This document shows positions 43,679-52,476 of a DNA stretch of 64,000 nt, piece by piece. Source of the DNA: CABMKH01 sp040797625 (GTDB lineage Bacteria > Bacillota > Clostridia > Tissierellales > Tissierellaceae); NCBI GenBank assembly GCA_052067355.1, contig JBQHQH010000001.1, positions 310,001-374,000 on the forward strand, given 5' to 3'. A program made the translations under genes and the position numbers. The notes under the pieces were generated by a model. The model did not search any database and had not been told where the DNA came from. It saw only the letters and a program-made list of their open reading frames with translations. How positions within the stretch are numbered: the stretch's first letter is position 1; each line of letters starts with the position of its first letter.

Positions 43679-44757
43679 GATACCATCTCCTTATATTCAT
43701 CTTTGTTTTTAACTAAACTATCAGAATTAACATAGGAAATAATTCCCAGAAATACAAAACAGATAATTGCCGCTATCTTTCCATTTAAGGTTGTACCTTT
43801 TGGACTTGAAGCTAATCCAAAGTTATGACATATAGCAGCTCCAACCAACATTCCCATTACAGAAACAACAGAGTCAGTATTACCTTCTCCTGACAAAATA
43901 AGTTGTCTAAGAGGACATCCACCTAATAAAACTGATCCCCACCCTACTAATACCATGCCGAGAGCATTCCATAATCCATCAGTATGTGCTACAGGTTGGT
44001 TTTCAAATCCTAGATTAAGATGTCCAAGACTTAGATTTGCAATAAAACTAAACACTATTATTGAAATAAATCCAAGTAAAAGATAATTATCTCTAAAGAG
44101 AATCATATCTCTAGTACCTCCAACCATACACAATCTAGTTTTTTGAGCTAATACCCCTACTATTAACCCTGTTATAAGTGATACAACTATAGGTGCAGTT
44201 AAAGACCCTGGTCCACTCTCACTGAAGAATATAAAAGCTGGAGCTGCTAAAAGTAGCATAAAAAAACCTACATTTACAGCTGGAAAAATATACCCTTCTA
44301 TTGTAGGCATCTTATAATTTCTTTTTAGATTAAATCCTTTATTTAGGAATTGAACACCAATAAATATTCCAATGATAAATCCAACTAATCCAAATATAGC
44401 ATTTAAATCTCCCCCTCCAAGCCTTAGTACCATTCTCAAAGGACATCCAAGAAATATTAATGCGCCTATCATTACAACTATCCCCAACATAAATCTAGTG
44501 AAAGGTGAAGAACCACCTCTTGATTCGAATTCTTTATTTTTAAAAGATATTGCAAATGCCCCCAATACAAGACCTATGACTTCAGGCCTTATATACTGAA
44601 CAATTTCTGCTCTGTGTAATCCTATACCCCCAGCTATGTCTCTTAAAAAACAAGCTATGCAAAACCCCATGTTTCCAGGATTCCCCAAATGTACAAGCAA
44701 TACAGATATTATTCCTATTATTCCTCCTGTGAAAATAATTCCCTTTTTCCCTTTCAT
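43675..44757 (-). CDS. yedE: YedE family putative selenium transporter
   Basis: About 360 residues with nine to ten hydrophobic segments. Two YeeE/YedE-type repeats each carry a conserved cysteine in a Gly-rich motif: FLGCPLRMVLRLGGGDLNA and LLGGCPLRQLILSGEGNTDS, plus GFCIACFLRDIAGG and TRLCMVGGTRDMI. The family resembles thiosulfate transporter TsuA and is linked to selenium use. The ATG at 44757 follows AGGAGGGG; the longer open frame to 44862 has no ribosome site. It is the first gene of the module, divergent from the cysteine desulfurase. Confidence 0.88.
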   Translation of the reverse strand: MKGKKGIIFTGGIIGIISVLLVHLGNPGNMGFCIACFLRDIAGGIGLHRAEIVQYIRPEVIGLVLGAFAISFKNKEFESRGGSSPFTRFMLGIVVMIGALIFLGCPLRMVLRLGGGDLNAIFGLVGFIIGIFIGVQFLNKGFNLKRNYKMPTIEGYIFPAVNVGFFMLLLAAPAFIFFSESGPGSLTAPIVVSLITGLIVGVLAQKTRLCMVGGTRDMILFRDNYLLLGFISIIVFSFIANLSLGHLNLGFENQPVAHTDGLWNALGMVLVGWGSVLLGGCPLRQLILSGEGNTDSVVSVMGMLVGAAICHNFGLASSPKGTTLNGKIAAIICFVFLGIISYVNSDSLVKNKDEYKEMVS

Positions 44758-44948
44758 TTTACCCCTCCTATAATCTATCCTTATTAATATTTTAACAATC
44801 TCAATTTTTAAAGTAAAATAGATAATACCAATAGTTTCCAGTAATCTAATAGGAAAAATCAATAATCATTGTGCAAAATTTTCCAAAAAGATATAATAAT
44901 CTTGTAATTGTTAATTTGACTATCATAGACTTTTAAAGGAGTAATATT

Positions 44949-46097
44949 ATGAAATATGTTTATTTGGATAATGGAGCTACCTCTTATCCTAAGGCACCTG
45001 GTGTAGCGGAAAGTATGGCAGATTATATTTTAAATATAGGGACTAATGTAAACCGTGGAGCTTATAATCTATCATATAAAGCTGAAAATACAGTATATGA
45101 AACTCGCGAACTTATATGTGAGTTATTTAATTTTAATAAACCTGAAAATGTCATATTTACAAAGAATATAACTGAAAGTATGAATGTATTGATAAAAGGT
45201 TTATTAAAAGAAGGAGATCATGTTATAATATCATCAATGGAACACAATGCAGTTATGAGACCTTTAAATTCTCTTAAAAATAAAGTTGAATATACTAAGG
45301 TTCAATGTAATAAAGTCGGAGAGTTAAAAATTGAAGATGTAATAAATTCAATTAAACCAAATACCAAAGCTATAATAATGACCTATGCTTCAAATGTATG
45401 TGGTACTATTTTAGACTTAGAAAAGGTAGGACAAATATGTAAAGAAAATAATATATTCTTTATAATAGATAGTGCTCAAACAGCAGGATTTTTGGATATT
45501 GATTTTCAAAAATTAAATGCAGACGCTATAGGTTTTACAGGTCACAAGAGTTTACTAGGTCCTCAAGGAATAGGAGGATTTATAGTTAATGATAAAACTG
45601 CTAATGAGATGAATACTCTTATTGAAGGTGGTACAGGAAGTCTATCTGATACTGAAATACAACCAGATTATATGCCTGATAAGTTTGAATCAGGAACTTT
45701 AAATATTCCAGGTATCTACGGATTAAACGCATCATTAAAATATCTATTAAATTATGATGTAAAGAATATTAGGGAAGAGGAAATCTATCTTCTTGACAGA
45801 TTTTTAGAAGGTCTACTTAATATAGAAAAAATCAAACTCATTGGTAAGAAAACATCTAGTGGTAGAACGGGAATATTATCAGTAGATTTTATTAATAATG
45901 ACAATGGTCTTGTTGCTCACGAACTAAGTAAAAAATATGGAATTATGACTAGAAGTGGTTTACATTGTGCACCATCAGCTCATAAGACTTTAGACACTTT
46001 TCCAAAAGGTACAGTAAGATTTTCTTTAAGTCATTTTACCACTTTAAGAGAGATAGAGTATTCCATAGATTGTATAAATGATATAGTCAATAAATAA
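44949..46097 (+). CDS. cysteine desulfurase / selenocysteine lyase family protein
   Basis: 382 residues, aminotransferase class V fold. Marks: YLDNGATSYPKAP at the start, HNAVMRPL, IDSAQTAGFLDID with the PLP-binding Asp, FTGHKSLLGPQGIGG with the Schiff-base Lys, and RSGLHCAPSAHKTLDT with the catalytic Cys. The RSGLHCAP motif places it with group II (SufS/CsdB-like) enzymes, which release S or Se from cysteine or selenocysteine. Divergent placement from yedE-yedF-DUF3343 suggests it loads Se onto the YedF or DUF3343 carrier. The LysR gene follows after 26 bases. Confidence 0.9.
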   Translation: MKYVYLDNGATSYPKAPGVAESMADYILNIGTNVNRGAYNLSYKAENTVYETRELICELFNFNKPENVIFTKNITESMNVLIKGLLKEGDHVIISSMEHNAVMRPLNSLKNKVEYTKVQCNKVGELKIEDVINSIKPNTKAIIMTYASNVCGTILDLEKVGQICKENNIFFIIDSAQTAGFLDIDFQKLNADAIGFTGHKSLLGPQGIGGFIVNDKTANEMNTLIEGGTGSLSDTEIQPDYMPDKFESGTLNIPGIYGLNASLKYLLNYDVKNIREEEIYLLDRFLEGLLNIEKIKLIGKKTSSGRTGILSVDFINNDNGLVAHELSKKYGIMTRSGLHCAPSAHKTLDTFPKGTVRFSLSHFTTLREIEYSIDCINDIVNK

Positions 46098-46123
46098 TAT
46101 ATTGAGTAAAGGAAGGTAGTATT

Positions 46124-47032
46124 TTGGAATTTAATCAATTAGAAAGTTTTTTAAGTGTTGTTAAATATAAAAGTTTTTCAGAAGCTGCTAAAAAACTATA
46201 TTTAACTCAACCAACTGTCAGCCATAACATTCAGAGTCTAGAAAAAAAACTAAAAACTACCCTTTTAGATAGAAAAAGCAAAACTATAACTTTAACAGAT
46301 TCTGGCAAAATTTTTTATGAGTATGCTGTAGAGCTGATTAATATCAGAGATCAAGCTAAATTTAATATTATGGAGCAATCTGATAAAATTGAAGGTGAAA
46401 TTGAGATAAATGCAAGCTCTATTCCAGAACAATATATTTTACCCTACATAATTAAGGACTTCACAGAAAAATATCCACAGGTTTCTTTTTCTGTAACTCA
46501 TAAAAGTTCAAAGAATATAGTAGATGATATATTTAAAGGTAAACAAAATTTTGGAATAGTAGGTGCAAAATATTGCTCTAGAATGTTGGAATACATAGAT
46601 TTTTATGAAGATGAACTTGTTCTAGCTGTACCTAATAATGATAATTACCCAATGCTTACTGATAAACCTTTGGATATAGATATCTTATTTTCAGAAAAAC
46701 TTATTTTTAGAAAGAAAGGTTCAGGAACAAGACTACTAATAGAGCAACGTCTTTCAGATAAAGGTATAAGTTTAGATGACTTAAATATAATATCTTTAAT
46801 AGACAGTAATGAAATGATTAAGAAAATGATTGAATTAGAATTAGGTATTAGTTTCATTTCAAAAATATCTATAAAAAATGAAATTGATTTAGGGTTAATT
46901 AAACCTCTCAGAATAAAAGACTTAAATTTAAAACGTAGTCTTTATTTTGTCTATTGTAAAAATAGGACTTTACCTCCTGTAGTAGAAGTTTTCAAGGATT
47001 TTTTAATTGATTGGCCAGGTATTAAATTTTAA
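46124..47032 (+). CDS. LysR family regulator of the selenium/sulfur module
   Basis: 302 residues. The N-terminal helix-turn-helix reads FLSVVKYKSFSEAAKKLYLTQPTVSHNIQSLEKKLKTTLLDR (in two pieces), then a periplasmic-binding-like effector domain with EGEIEINASSIPEQYILP and FRKKGSGTRLLIEQ. This effector pattern is that of the CysB/YeiE-like group found with selenium metabolism genes in clostridia. The start is TTG, preceded by GGAAGG. It probably controls the divergent yedE/cysteine desulfurase promoters at 44758-44948. Confidence 0.87.
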   Translation: MEFNQLESFLSVVKYKSFSEAAKKLYLTQPTVSHNIQSLEKKLKTTLLDRKSKTITLTDSGKIFYEYAVELINIRDQAKFNIMEQSDKIEGEIEINASSIPEQYILPYIIKDFTEKYPQVSFSVTHKSSKNIVDDIFKGKQNFGIVGAKYCSRMLEYIDFYEDELVLAVPNNDNYPMLTDKPLDIDILFSEKLIFRKKGSGTRLLIEQRLSDKGISLDDLNIISLIDSNEMIKKMIELELGISFISKISIKNEIDLGLIKPLRIKDLNLKRSLYFVYCKNRTLPPVVEVFKDFLIDWPGIKF

Positions 47033-47072
47033 TCCAATTTTCCACAACTTGTAAAAAACTTATCCACTAAAT

Positions 47073-47115
47073 AACAATATGCAAACTAATTATTGAAAAT
47101 AGACTGCATATTGTT
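47073..47115. terminator. hairpin between convergent LysR and VWA genes
   Basis: AACAATATGCA (47073-47083) and TGCATATTGTT (47105-47115) form an 11-base-pair stem with a 21-base loop. It includes the last codons of the VWA gene. U-runs are weak. Confidence 0.5.
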
Positions 47116-49011
47116 TCTTACTGCTTTTAACAATTCTCTAGGTAATTTTTCTACCTGTTCACCAATCATTACTCCATGTGGTTTTCCATATCCTTCATTC
47201 CATACAAAATTAAATATCTTCTCATTTGCCTCGCTATTTTCCCCTATTTGAAACCCATAGACCTCTACATTTTTGGATAATAATTCCTGTACTACTTCTT
47301 TTGTTGATCCAGGAAAACTTGATGCACCATCTGTGACTTCAAAGACTATCTTTATTTGTTTACCTTTTTTAAGCTCTCTTTCCTGTATAGATGTAATACT
47401 ACTAGATATTTCCCTAAGACAACTGGCATCATCAGTTGCTCCATCTGTTGCATCTAGCTTTACAATTGACCGAATCATGTCACTTTTCTCCTTTTCTTTC
47501 ACATCTCTATCATTAAATTCCTTAATATTATAATACTTACTGCCAAAAAACCAAGTCTCACTTAAAACCTCTACTCTTTGATTCAATTGTTCTGCATTGA
47601 TTTTCAAATATCTATTAAAATCATCTATTGACAGTAATGTCACAGCCAAAGCTTTTCTTGCTGCTTCTATTTTAGACACATTCATTGACCCTGAATTGTC
47701 TATTATAAAAGAGATCTCTATTCTTTCAGGTAATATATTTGTTTGAGGTTCCAGCAAGTATCTATTGAAAATTGGAATATCTTTATAGTTTCCCTTTTTT
47801 TCAGCTTCTACAAAATCTGGATAAGAGTTGATTAAACTATTGACATCTAGTTTTCCCTTTATTTGTCCATGTTTTTTTACACTTATTTCTTTTTTTGCAT
47901 CTCCTATGAGTTTTTGCCAGAATTGACGCATTTGCTCTCTTTCTGATTTCATCTTATTTGAATAATATTCAAATAATTGTTGATCTGTTTGACTAATACC
48001 ATAAGGTCTTAAATCTACCTTACCCTGCATAGCATCTTGCACACTGATACTTATCCGATCCTCTTGATCCAACATCTCTTCTAAAATCTTTCTCTCTTCT
48101 TCTTGAGTAGATTCCAATGAATCTGGTACATCATCTCCTTTAGACTCTTCAAAAGGATTTTCACTTCCTTGAATTTCTTCCTCCTCCTGTCCTTTTGATT
48201 TGTATAATACCATCTCATCAATCTCTACTTTCCACAATTCCTCAAAAACCGGAAAGATAAAGGAACGGATAAATGGATCTCTTTCTATAATTCCCCCCTC
48301 ATCATTTATCTGTCTAACTAATTCATGACGTATAAATTCAAAAAAAGGTTGATTGAAAATCTTCCTATCAGAAAATTCTCCAACATATTCTCTATACGAC
48401 TCAACAATTAAAAAACTCCTTGCAAAAGCTCTATGTCTAGGCAGTTGGGAGATAGCCTCACTAGTCTTACCTGTCTGTTTCATATATAAAATAATTTCCT
48501 TAAAATTTTCTTCATCTCTATATATAGGGCATAGCTGCAAAACCCTTATAAAAGATGTGTATTTATCTAATATATATAACAAATCTAGAATTTCTTTCCT
48601 TACATAATTCGAGATAATCTTAGACTGATATGCAGGGTCCTCCTCCAGTCCTTCTCTTTTTATCTTAGCTATGATATAGCTTGTCATCCTATCTATTTCT
48701 TTCTGCCAATCTTCTCTTCTATTTAGATATCTTTTAGTTTGTTTCTTCCAATCAGGATATAGGGCTAGTTCATAGTAGATATGCCACATGATTTGATTAT
48801 CATCTAATCTACTATCTAAAAATCTTTCCAAAGGTAAGTACAAAACTCCTTTAGAGGGATCTAATAAAAATCTTTCTATCTTTGAATCTGGAATATACAT
48901 CAAACTAGAATCCCCTGTGAATGTAGCTAATGAACGCTGTTCTCTTTGCAAGAATTCCTCAAAATATCTTTTAGATTCTTCAATTAAATTTTGTTCATCA
49001 AAGTCAAACAT
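47086..49011 (-). CDS. VWA-domain protein of a MoxR/VWA system
   Basis: About 641 residues. The N-terminal 270 residues are helical with metallopeptidase-like YELALYPDWKK and no known family that I can name. An acidic linker lies at about 275-320. The C-terminal VWA domain has the MIDAS DNSGS (438-442), a following TDGATDDAS threonine loop and EVTDGASSFPG with the third metal residue. There is no signal peptide, so it acts in the cytoplasm. The ATG at 49011 follows AGGAGGG; a GTG upstream overlaps the previous gene. It is the third gene of an operon with a MoxR AAA+ ATPase. VWA-MoxR pairs act as metal or cofactor chaperones, or in conflict systems. Confidence 0.85.
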   Translation of the reverse strand: MFDFDEQNLIEESKRYFEEFLQREQRSLATFTGDSSLMYIPDSKIERFLLDPSKGVLYLPLERFLDSRLDDNQIMWHIYYELALYPDWKKQTKRYLNRREDWQKEIDRMTSYIIAKIKREGLEEDPAYQSKIISNYVRKEILDLLYILDKYTSFIRVLQLCPIYRDEENFKEIILYMKQTGKTSEAISQLPRHRAFARSFLIVESYREYVGEFSDRKIFNQPFFEFIRHELVRQINDEGGIIERDPFIRSFIFPVFEELWKVEIDEMVLYKSKGQEEEEIQGSENPFEESKGDDVPDSLESTQEEERKILEEMLDQEDRISISVQDAMQGKVDLRPYGISQTDQQLFEYYSNKMKSEREQMRQFWQKLIGDAKKEISVKKHGQIKGKLDVNSLINSYPDFVEAEKKGNYKDIPIFNRYLLEPQTNILPERIEISFIIDNSGSMNVSKIEAARKALAVTLLSIDDFNRYLKINAEQLNQRVEVLSETWFFGSKYYNIKEFNDRDVKEKEKSDMIRSIVKLDATDGATDDASCLREISSSITSIQERELKKGKQIKIVFEVTDGASSFPGSTKEVVQELLSKNVEVYGFQIGENSEANEKIFNFVWNEGYGKPHGVMIGEQVEKLPRELLKAVRNNMQSIFNN

Positions 49012-49022
49012 ACTCGTCCCTC

Positions 49023-50261
49023 CTATTGATATAGTGGCAGATTCCACAAATCTTTGGGTGTATCAATTCGATCAATATATAGTAGATTTAATCTACCTTC
49101 TACATCCATGAGTAGATATTTTGAGATATCTAATTTTAAGATATTTGTAAAAAAAACATCTTCAATAGTCGCCTCTTCATTTAGATACCAATTTCCAAAA
49201 TTTTCTTCAAATAAATATACGATTCCATCTTCACTTAAAACTACAGCTGTACCTCTTTGAGACTGAACATCAAACAGATTACCCTTTAAATCTTTTACTT
49301 CCAATTTTATCGTCTTTCTATCTTCATATAGAGAAATTATCTTGAGCTGTCCCTTATTTCCTATTACTATAAGGGAATTTCTACTACCATCGCCATCCTC
49401 TAGACATCTAATTCCCCTTATTTCATCATTTAAAAAATCAATTTTTTCTATAATAGTAAATTGTCTATTCTCATATTTAATAAAATATAATTCCCCAGTC
49501 TTTGTCCCAACTACAAAATAATCATCACTTATCTTTTCCAATGTAGTCCAATTTGGAATAGTGCAGTCTATGGCTTCATGAAAGACTAAATGACGTTCAT
49601 CTTTTGCTTTTATTATTTCAAATAGATTTAACTTTTCCTCTCCATTTTCTACTACAAATAAACCATCATCAATTGCTAAACATCTTCCAAATCCGCTAAA
49701 CTCACCATCTATTTCAATGTTTTTAATCTTAATCTTCCCGTTAACATCAGGTATCTTTTCAAAGTTATCACTTGAAATTAAATAGCATCCACCTCTGACT
49801 CCAAAAAGCAAAATCTCTTTATCATTCAATTTATATATAAAGGAAATCATCTCTTTTATCTCTTTAATGGGTGGACTCCACTCTTCCTCAACTTGAACCT
49901 CATTAGAAAAGTCATCTACAACATCTATATAGAAAAATTGAACTTCTCTATCTACACTACTTGTAATAAAGAGATTTTCGTTAATCCTTAATGTACTTTG
50001 TAAAAAACTGTCAAATTCAAAAGCTCCCAATTGTCTTATGGAGTTTATTTCCATGGAGGTCTTCGCAATATCATTTGCATAAACTCGATAATATGGAATT
50101 AAATCAAGTAATAACTTTTTCTCTATTTGTAAAAGTCTATCTAATTCTTCTTCAAAATCCTCATCTAAAATGCCATTCACTAGACATTCATTCAACTTTT
50201 TTCTCAGCTCTTTAACTTGACTCTTAAAATGTTCTCTGTCTACTGATAAATCTATCTTCAT
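49023..50261 (-). CDS. propeller-like protein linking MoxR and VWA genes
   Basis: 412 residues, no signal peptide. Residues 1-75 form a charged helical or coiled-coil region (FKSQVKELRKKLNECLVNGILDEDF). The remainder is a run of beta-strand units separated by short turns, such as YFVVGTKTGELYFIKYENR, SLIVIGNKGQLKIISLYED and TAVVLSEDGIVYLFEENFG, a pattern typical of WD40/PQQ-like beta-propellers with six or seven blades. I do not recognise a named family. It overlaps the AAA gene by four bases and precedes the VWA gene by 11 bases, so all three should be made together. It may be the substrate-recognition subunit. Confidence 0.8.
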   Translation of the reverse strand: MKIDLSVDREHFKSQVKELRKKLNECLVNGILDEDFEEELDRLLQIEKKLLLDLIPYYRVYANDIAKTSMEINSIRQLGAFEFDSFLQSTLRINENLFITSSVDREVQFFYIDVVDDFSNEVQVEEEWSPPIKEIKEMISFIYKLNDKEILLFGVRGGCYLISSDNFEKIPDVNGKIKIKNIEIDGEFSGFGRCLAIDDGLFVVENGEEKLNLFEIIKAKDERHLVFHEAIDCTIPNWTTLEKISDDYFVVGTKTGELYFIKYENRQFTIIEKIDFLNDEIRGIRCLEDGDGSRNSLIVIGNKGQLKIISLYEDRKTIKLEVKDLKGNLFDVQSQRGTAVVLSEDGIVYLFEENFGNWYLNEEATIEDVFFTNILKLDISKYLLMDVEGRLNLLYIDRIDTPKDLWNLPLYQ

Positions 50262-52369
50262 TTTTCTCCTCCATTGTCTTCTAAGTAGTCAATTAAATCT
50301 TTTGAATGCTCTAGATGGGATATATGTTCATCTAATTCTTGATACTTCTTTATATCAATTCTCGTTGAATCATCCATATCACATTTAAAGTCTTCTACTA
50401 ACTCTTTTGGCAAATTTTTTCTCAAATTTCCCTTCCCAAATATCAAATGAACTACATCTAAATAGCTTAAAGTCTCTATTGATGGGCGAATATAGTGATA
50501 TGGACGAGTACGAATTTCATCATATGTTGTAGTTGCTTCTCCTATTCCCTTTGTTTCAACCTTCCAGCCTTCTCCTATAGGAAAAAATCCAAACCGTACT
50601 GCCTGTGAAAGAATATAGTTTTGGTCATCGGGATAGGCGATTGAACTAATAAAACCATCCCATAGAGCTTTGCTTAAGTCTTTTTCTTCTCCTTGATTCC
50701 AATTATCTAAGACATGTAAAATATTACGAATTGATAATACAGACTCCCTCAACTCTAATTCATCTATTCCAGAGTCCCCTTGGACTTCATTATCTCTCCA
50801 TTTTCCCATAAAGACATTTTGAGTAACCTTGCATAGCTGAGAAAATCTAAACAATTCTTCCAATGTTCTTCTAGGATCAGGTAGATGAAGATTCCCATCT
50901 TTGTCAGCTAGTCGTGCTATTATTATTCTGAAAAGTTGATTTTCCTCTGGAGATTCCTGTTCTTCTAAGGATCCAACTATCTTTTGAGGTACATAATTAT
51001 ACTCAATCGTTACAAATCGTGATTTAAACGCTGGATTTAATTCATTTGTTCCTTCATAATTTACCATTTGAGTTGACAGATTTCCTGTACCAATAAATCC
51101 AAATCCTGGTTTAATCAAAACAGGTCCAACTCCTGTAATATATGCTGTGCTTCCTGCATGACGCTGCAATATATCATTTAAGGCAATTAGATTTTGCATG
51201 GCAATTGTATTTAACTCGTCTACGATTACAGGTCTACCTTCTCTTACTGCAATTAAAACCTCTCTTTCTATTTTTTGAATTTCAGTACCAAAAGCACTAT
51301 TGCTCGCTACTAATAGATCAGAAAAGCTCTTCCATATTTGAATCTTAAGCTGCAACTGCTCTTCATCTGTCATCTCCTCTAATTTCTCTTTGTGCTCATC
51401 CATCCAGCTATAAAAATCTCCTATGATCATATTCAGATAATCTGAATATGATCCATTTGAAAAACTATGTTTAAGAGATAAAGTCTTCTCCACAAACATA
51501 TCTTCATAAGTTAGATTATGTGAACCTGATATAAACAAGGGCTGCAAAGATTCTATTTCCTCTTTACTCCCATTAGCTAATATATCTTTATAGTAGAGCT
51601 TTCTCTCTTCATTAAATTCTCTAAATTTTTGAATAGCATCTCTTTCTGTGGCATCTGAATTTGCAGAAAACCACTCTTCCATTTTGTCCTCTAATTCTCT
51701 CTGTATTTTATTTTGAATAGTAAAATCCAAAGCTGCTTCAGTAGCTAATTGTGTCTTCCCACTTCCTAGATGCCCTACGATATATACGGGAATCCCTAGA
51801 TTTAAAGAATCTATTACTTTTTGTTTTGCCTGAACTACATAAGGGACAGTTACTAAACGTTGTTGATGTTGAGTTTCTATGTCACTTATCAATTGGTGCT
51901 TATAATAAAATTCCCATGCCTCTGGAGAACTCTCTAAGAGTTTCTCCAACTCTCGTTCCAATTTTTCTATACAATCAACTCGATATCTTGTAGCTGAATT
52001 ACTTCCATAGTGGTCTGAATTGTTAATCTCACTATTGACCCTTCTTTCCCAGCGAAGAAAAAACCTCTCATATTCTATTGAATTTTCAATCTCTTGTATA
52101 TTTTTGCCTTGATTCACCATTTCTTCTTTTATATAGGCTTTATATTTCTCATAATATATATTATTCTTCTTAGAATCAGGAAGAATCTTGTCGTCTATTT
52201 CCTCATATCTTCGAAAAGTATTAAAAAACAATCCTTGTTCATATATTTTTTTATTATTCTTATATTCTAGCGATTTTAAAACTTCTTTGCGTAAATCATC
52301 TTCATACCAGCTTTGCATCTCTTCTATAGTAGGAATATCAACTTGTTTATGATTGTTTTGTTCTTTCAT
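50258..52369 (-). CDS. MoxR-like AAA+ ATPase with long N-terminal and insert regions
   Basis: 703 residues, much longer than usual MoxR (about 320). Residues 1-180 are helical and charged, of unknown fold. The AAA core has Walker A GHLGSGKT (199-206), Walker B VIVDE (381-385), sensor 1 GFIGTGN (Asn430), and the arginine finger in LNPAFKSRF (Arg451). The 175 residues between Walker A and B hold a helical insert absent from short MoxR proteins. The C-terminus has a lid and an extra 150 residues. It is the first gene of the operon. It probably remodels a target chosen by the propeller and VWA partners. Confidence 0.88.
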   Translation of the reverse strand: MKEQNNHKQVDIPTIEEMQSWYEDDLRKEVLKSLEYKNNKKIYEQGLFFNTFRRYEEIDDKILPDSKKNNIYYEKYKAYIKEEMVNQGKNIQEIENSIEYERFFLRWERRVNSEINNSDHYGSNSATRYRVDCIEKLERELEKLLESSPEAWEFYYKHQLISDIETQHQQRLVTVPYVVQAKQKVIDSLNLGIPVYIVGHLGSGKTQLATEAALDFTIQNKIQRELEDKMEEWFSANSDATERDAIQKFREFNEERKLYYKDILANGSKEEIESLQPLFISGSHNLTYEDMFVEKTLSLKHSFSNGSYSDYLNMIIGDFYSWMDEHKEKLEEMTDEEQLQLKIQIWKSFSDLLVASNSAFGTEIQKIEREVLIAVREGRPVIVDELNTIAMQNLIALNDILQRHAGSTAYITGVGPVLIKPGFGFIGTGNLSTQMVNYEGTNELNPAFKSRFVTIEYNYVPQKIVGSLEEQESPEENQLFRIIIARLADKDGNLHLPDPRRTLEELFRFSQLCKVTQNVFMGKWRDNEVQGDSGIDELELRESVLSIRNILHVLDNWNQGEEKDLSKALWDGFISSIAYPDDQNYILSQAVRFGFFPIGEGWKVETKGIGEATTTYDEIRTRPYHYIRPSIETLSYLDVVHLIFGKGNLRKNLPKELVEDFKCDMDDSTRIDIKKYQELDEHISHLEHSKDLIDYLEDNGGEK

Positions 52370-52419
52370 AGAAGTTTCCTCCTTTATGTGTGTTCTATTA
52401 TATTGGCAATATATAAATC

Positions 52420-52450
52420 AAAATCCCGATTTGTTTAAACTCGGGATTTT
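52420..52450 (-). terminator. intrinsic terminator of the oleate hydratase gene
   Basis: AAAATCCCGA and TCGGGATTTT form a perfect ten-base-pair stem with an 11-base loop, 27 bases past the ohyA stop. A TATAAT on the minus strand near 52400 lies between it and the MoxR gene and may be that operon's -10 box. Confidence 0.85.
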
Positions 52451-52476
52451 AACTAGATTATCCAATGCTGGTATCA

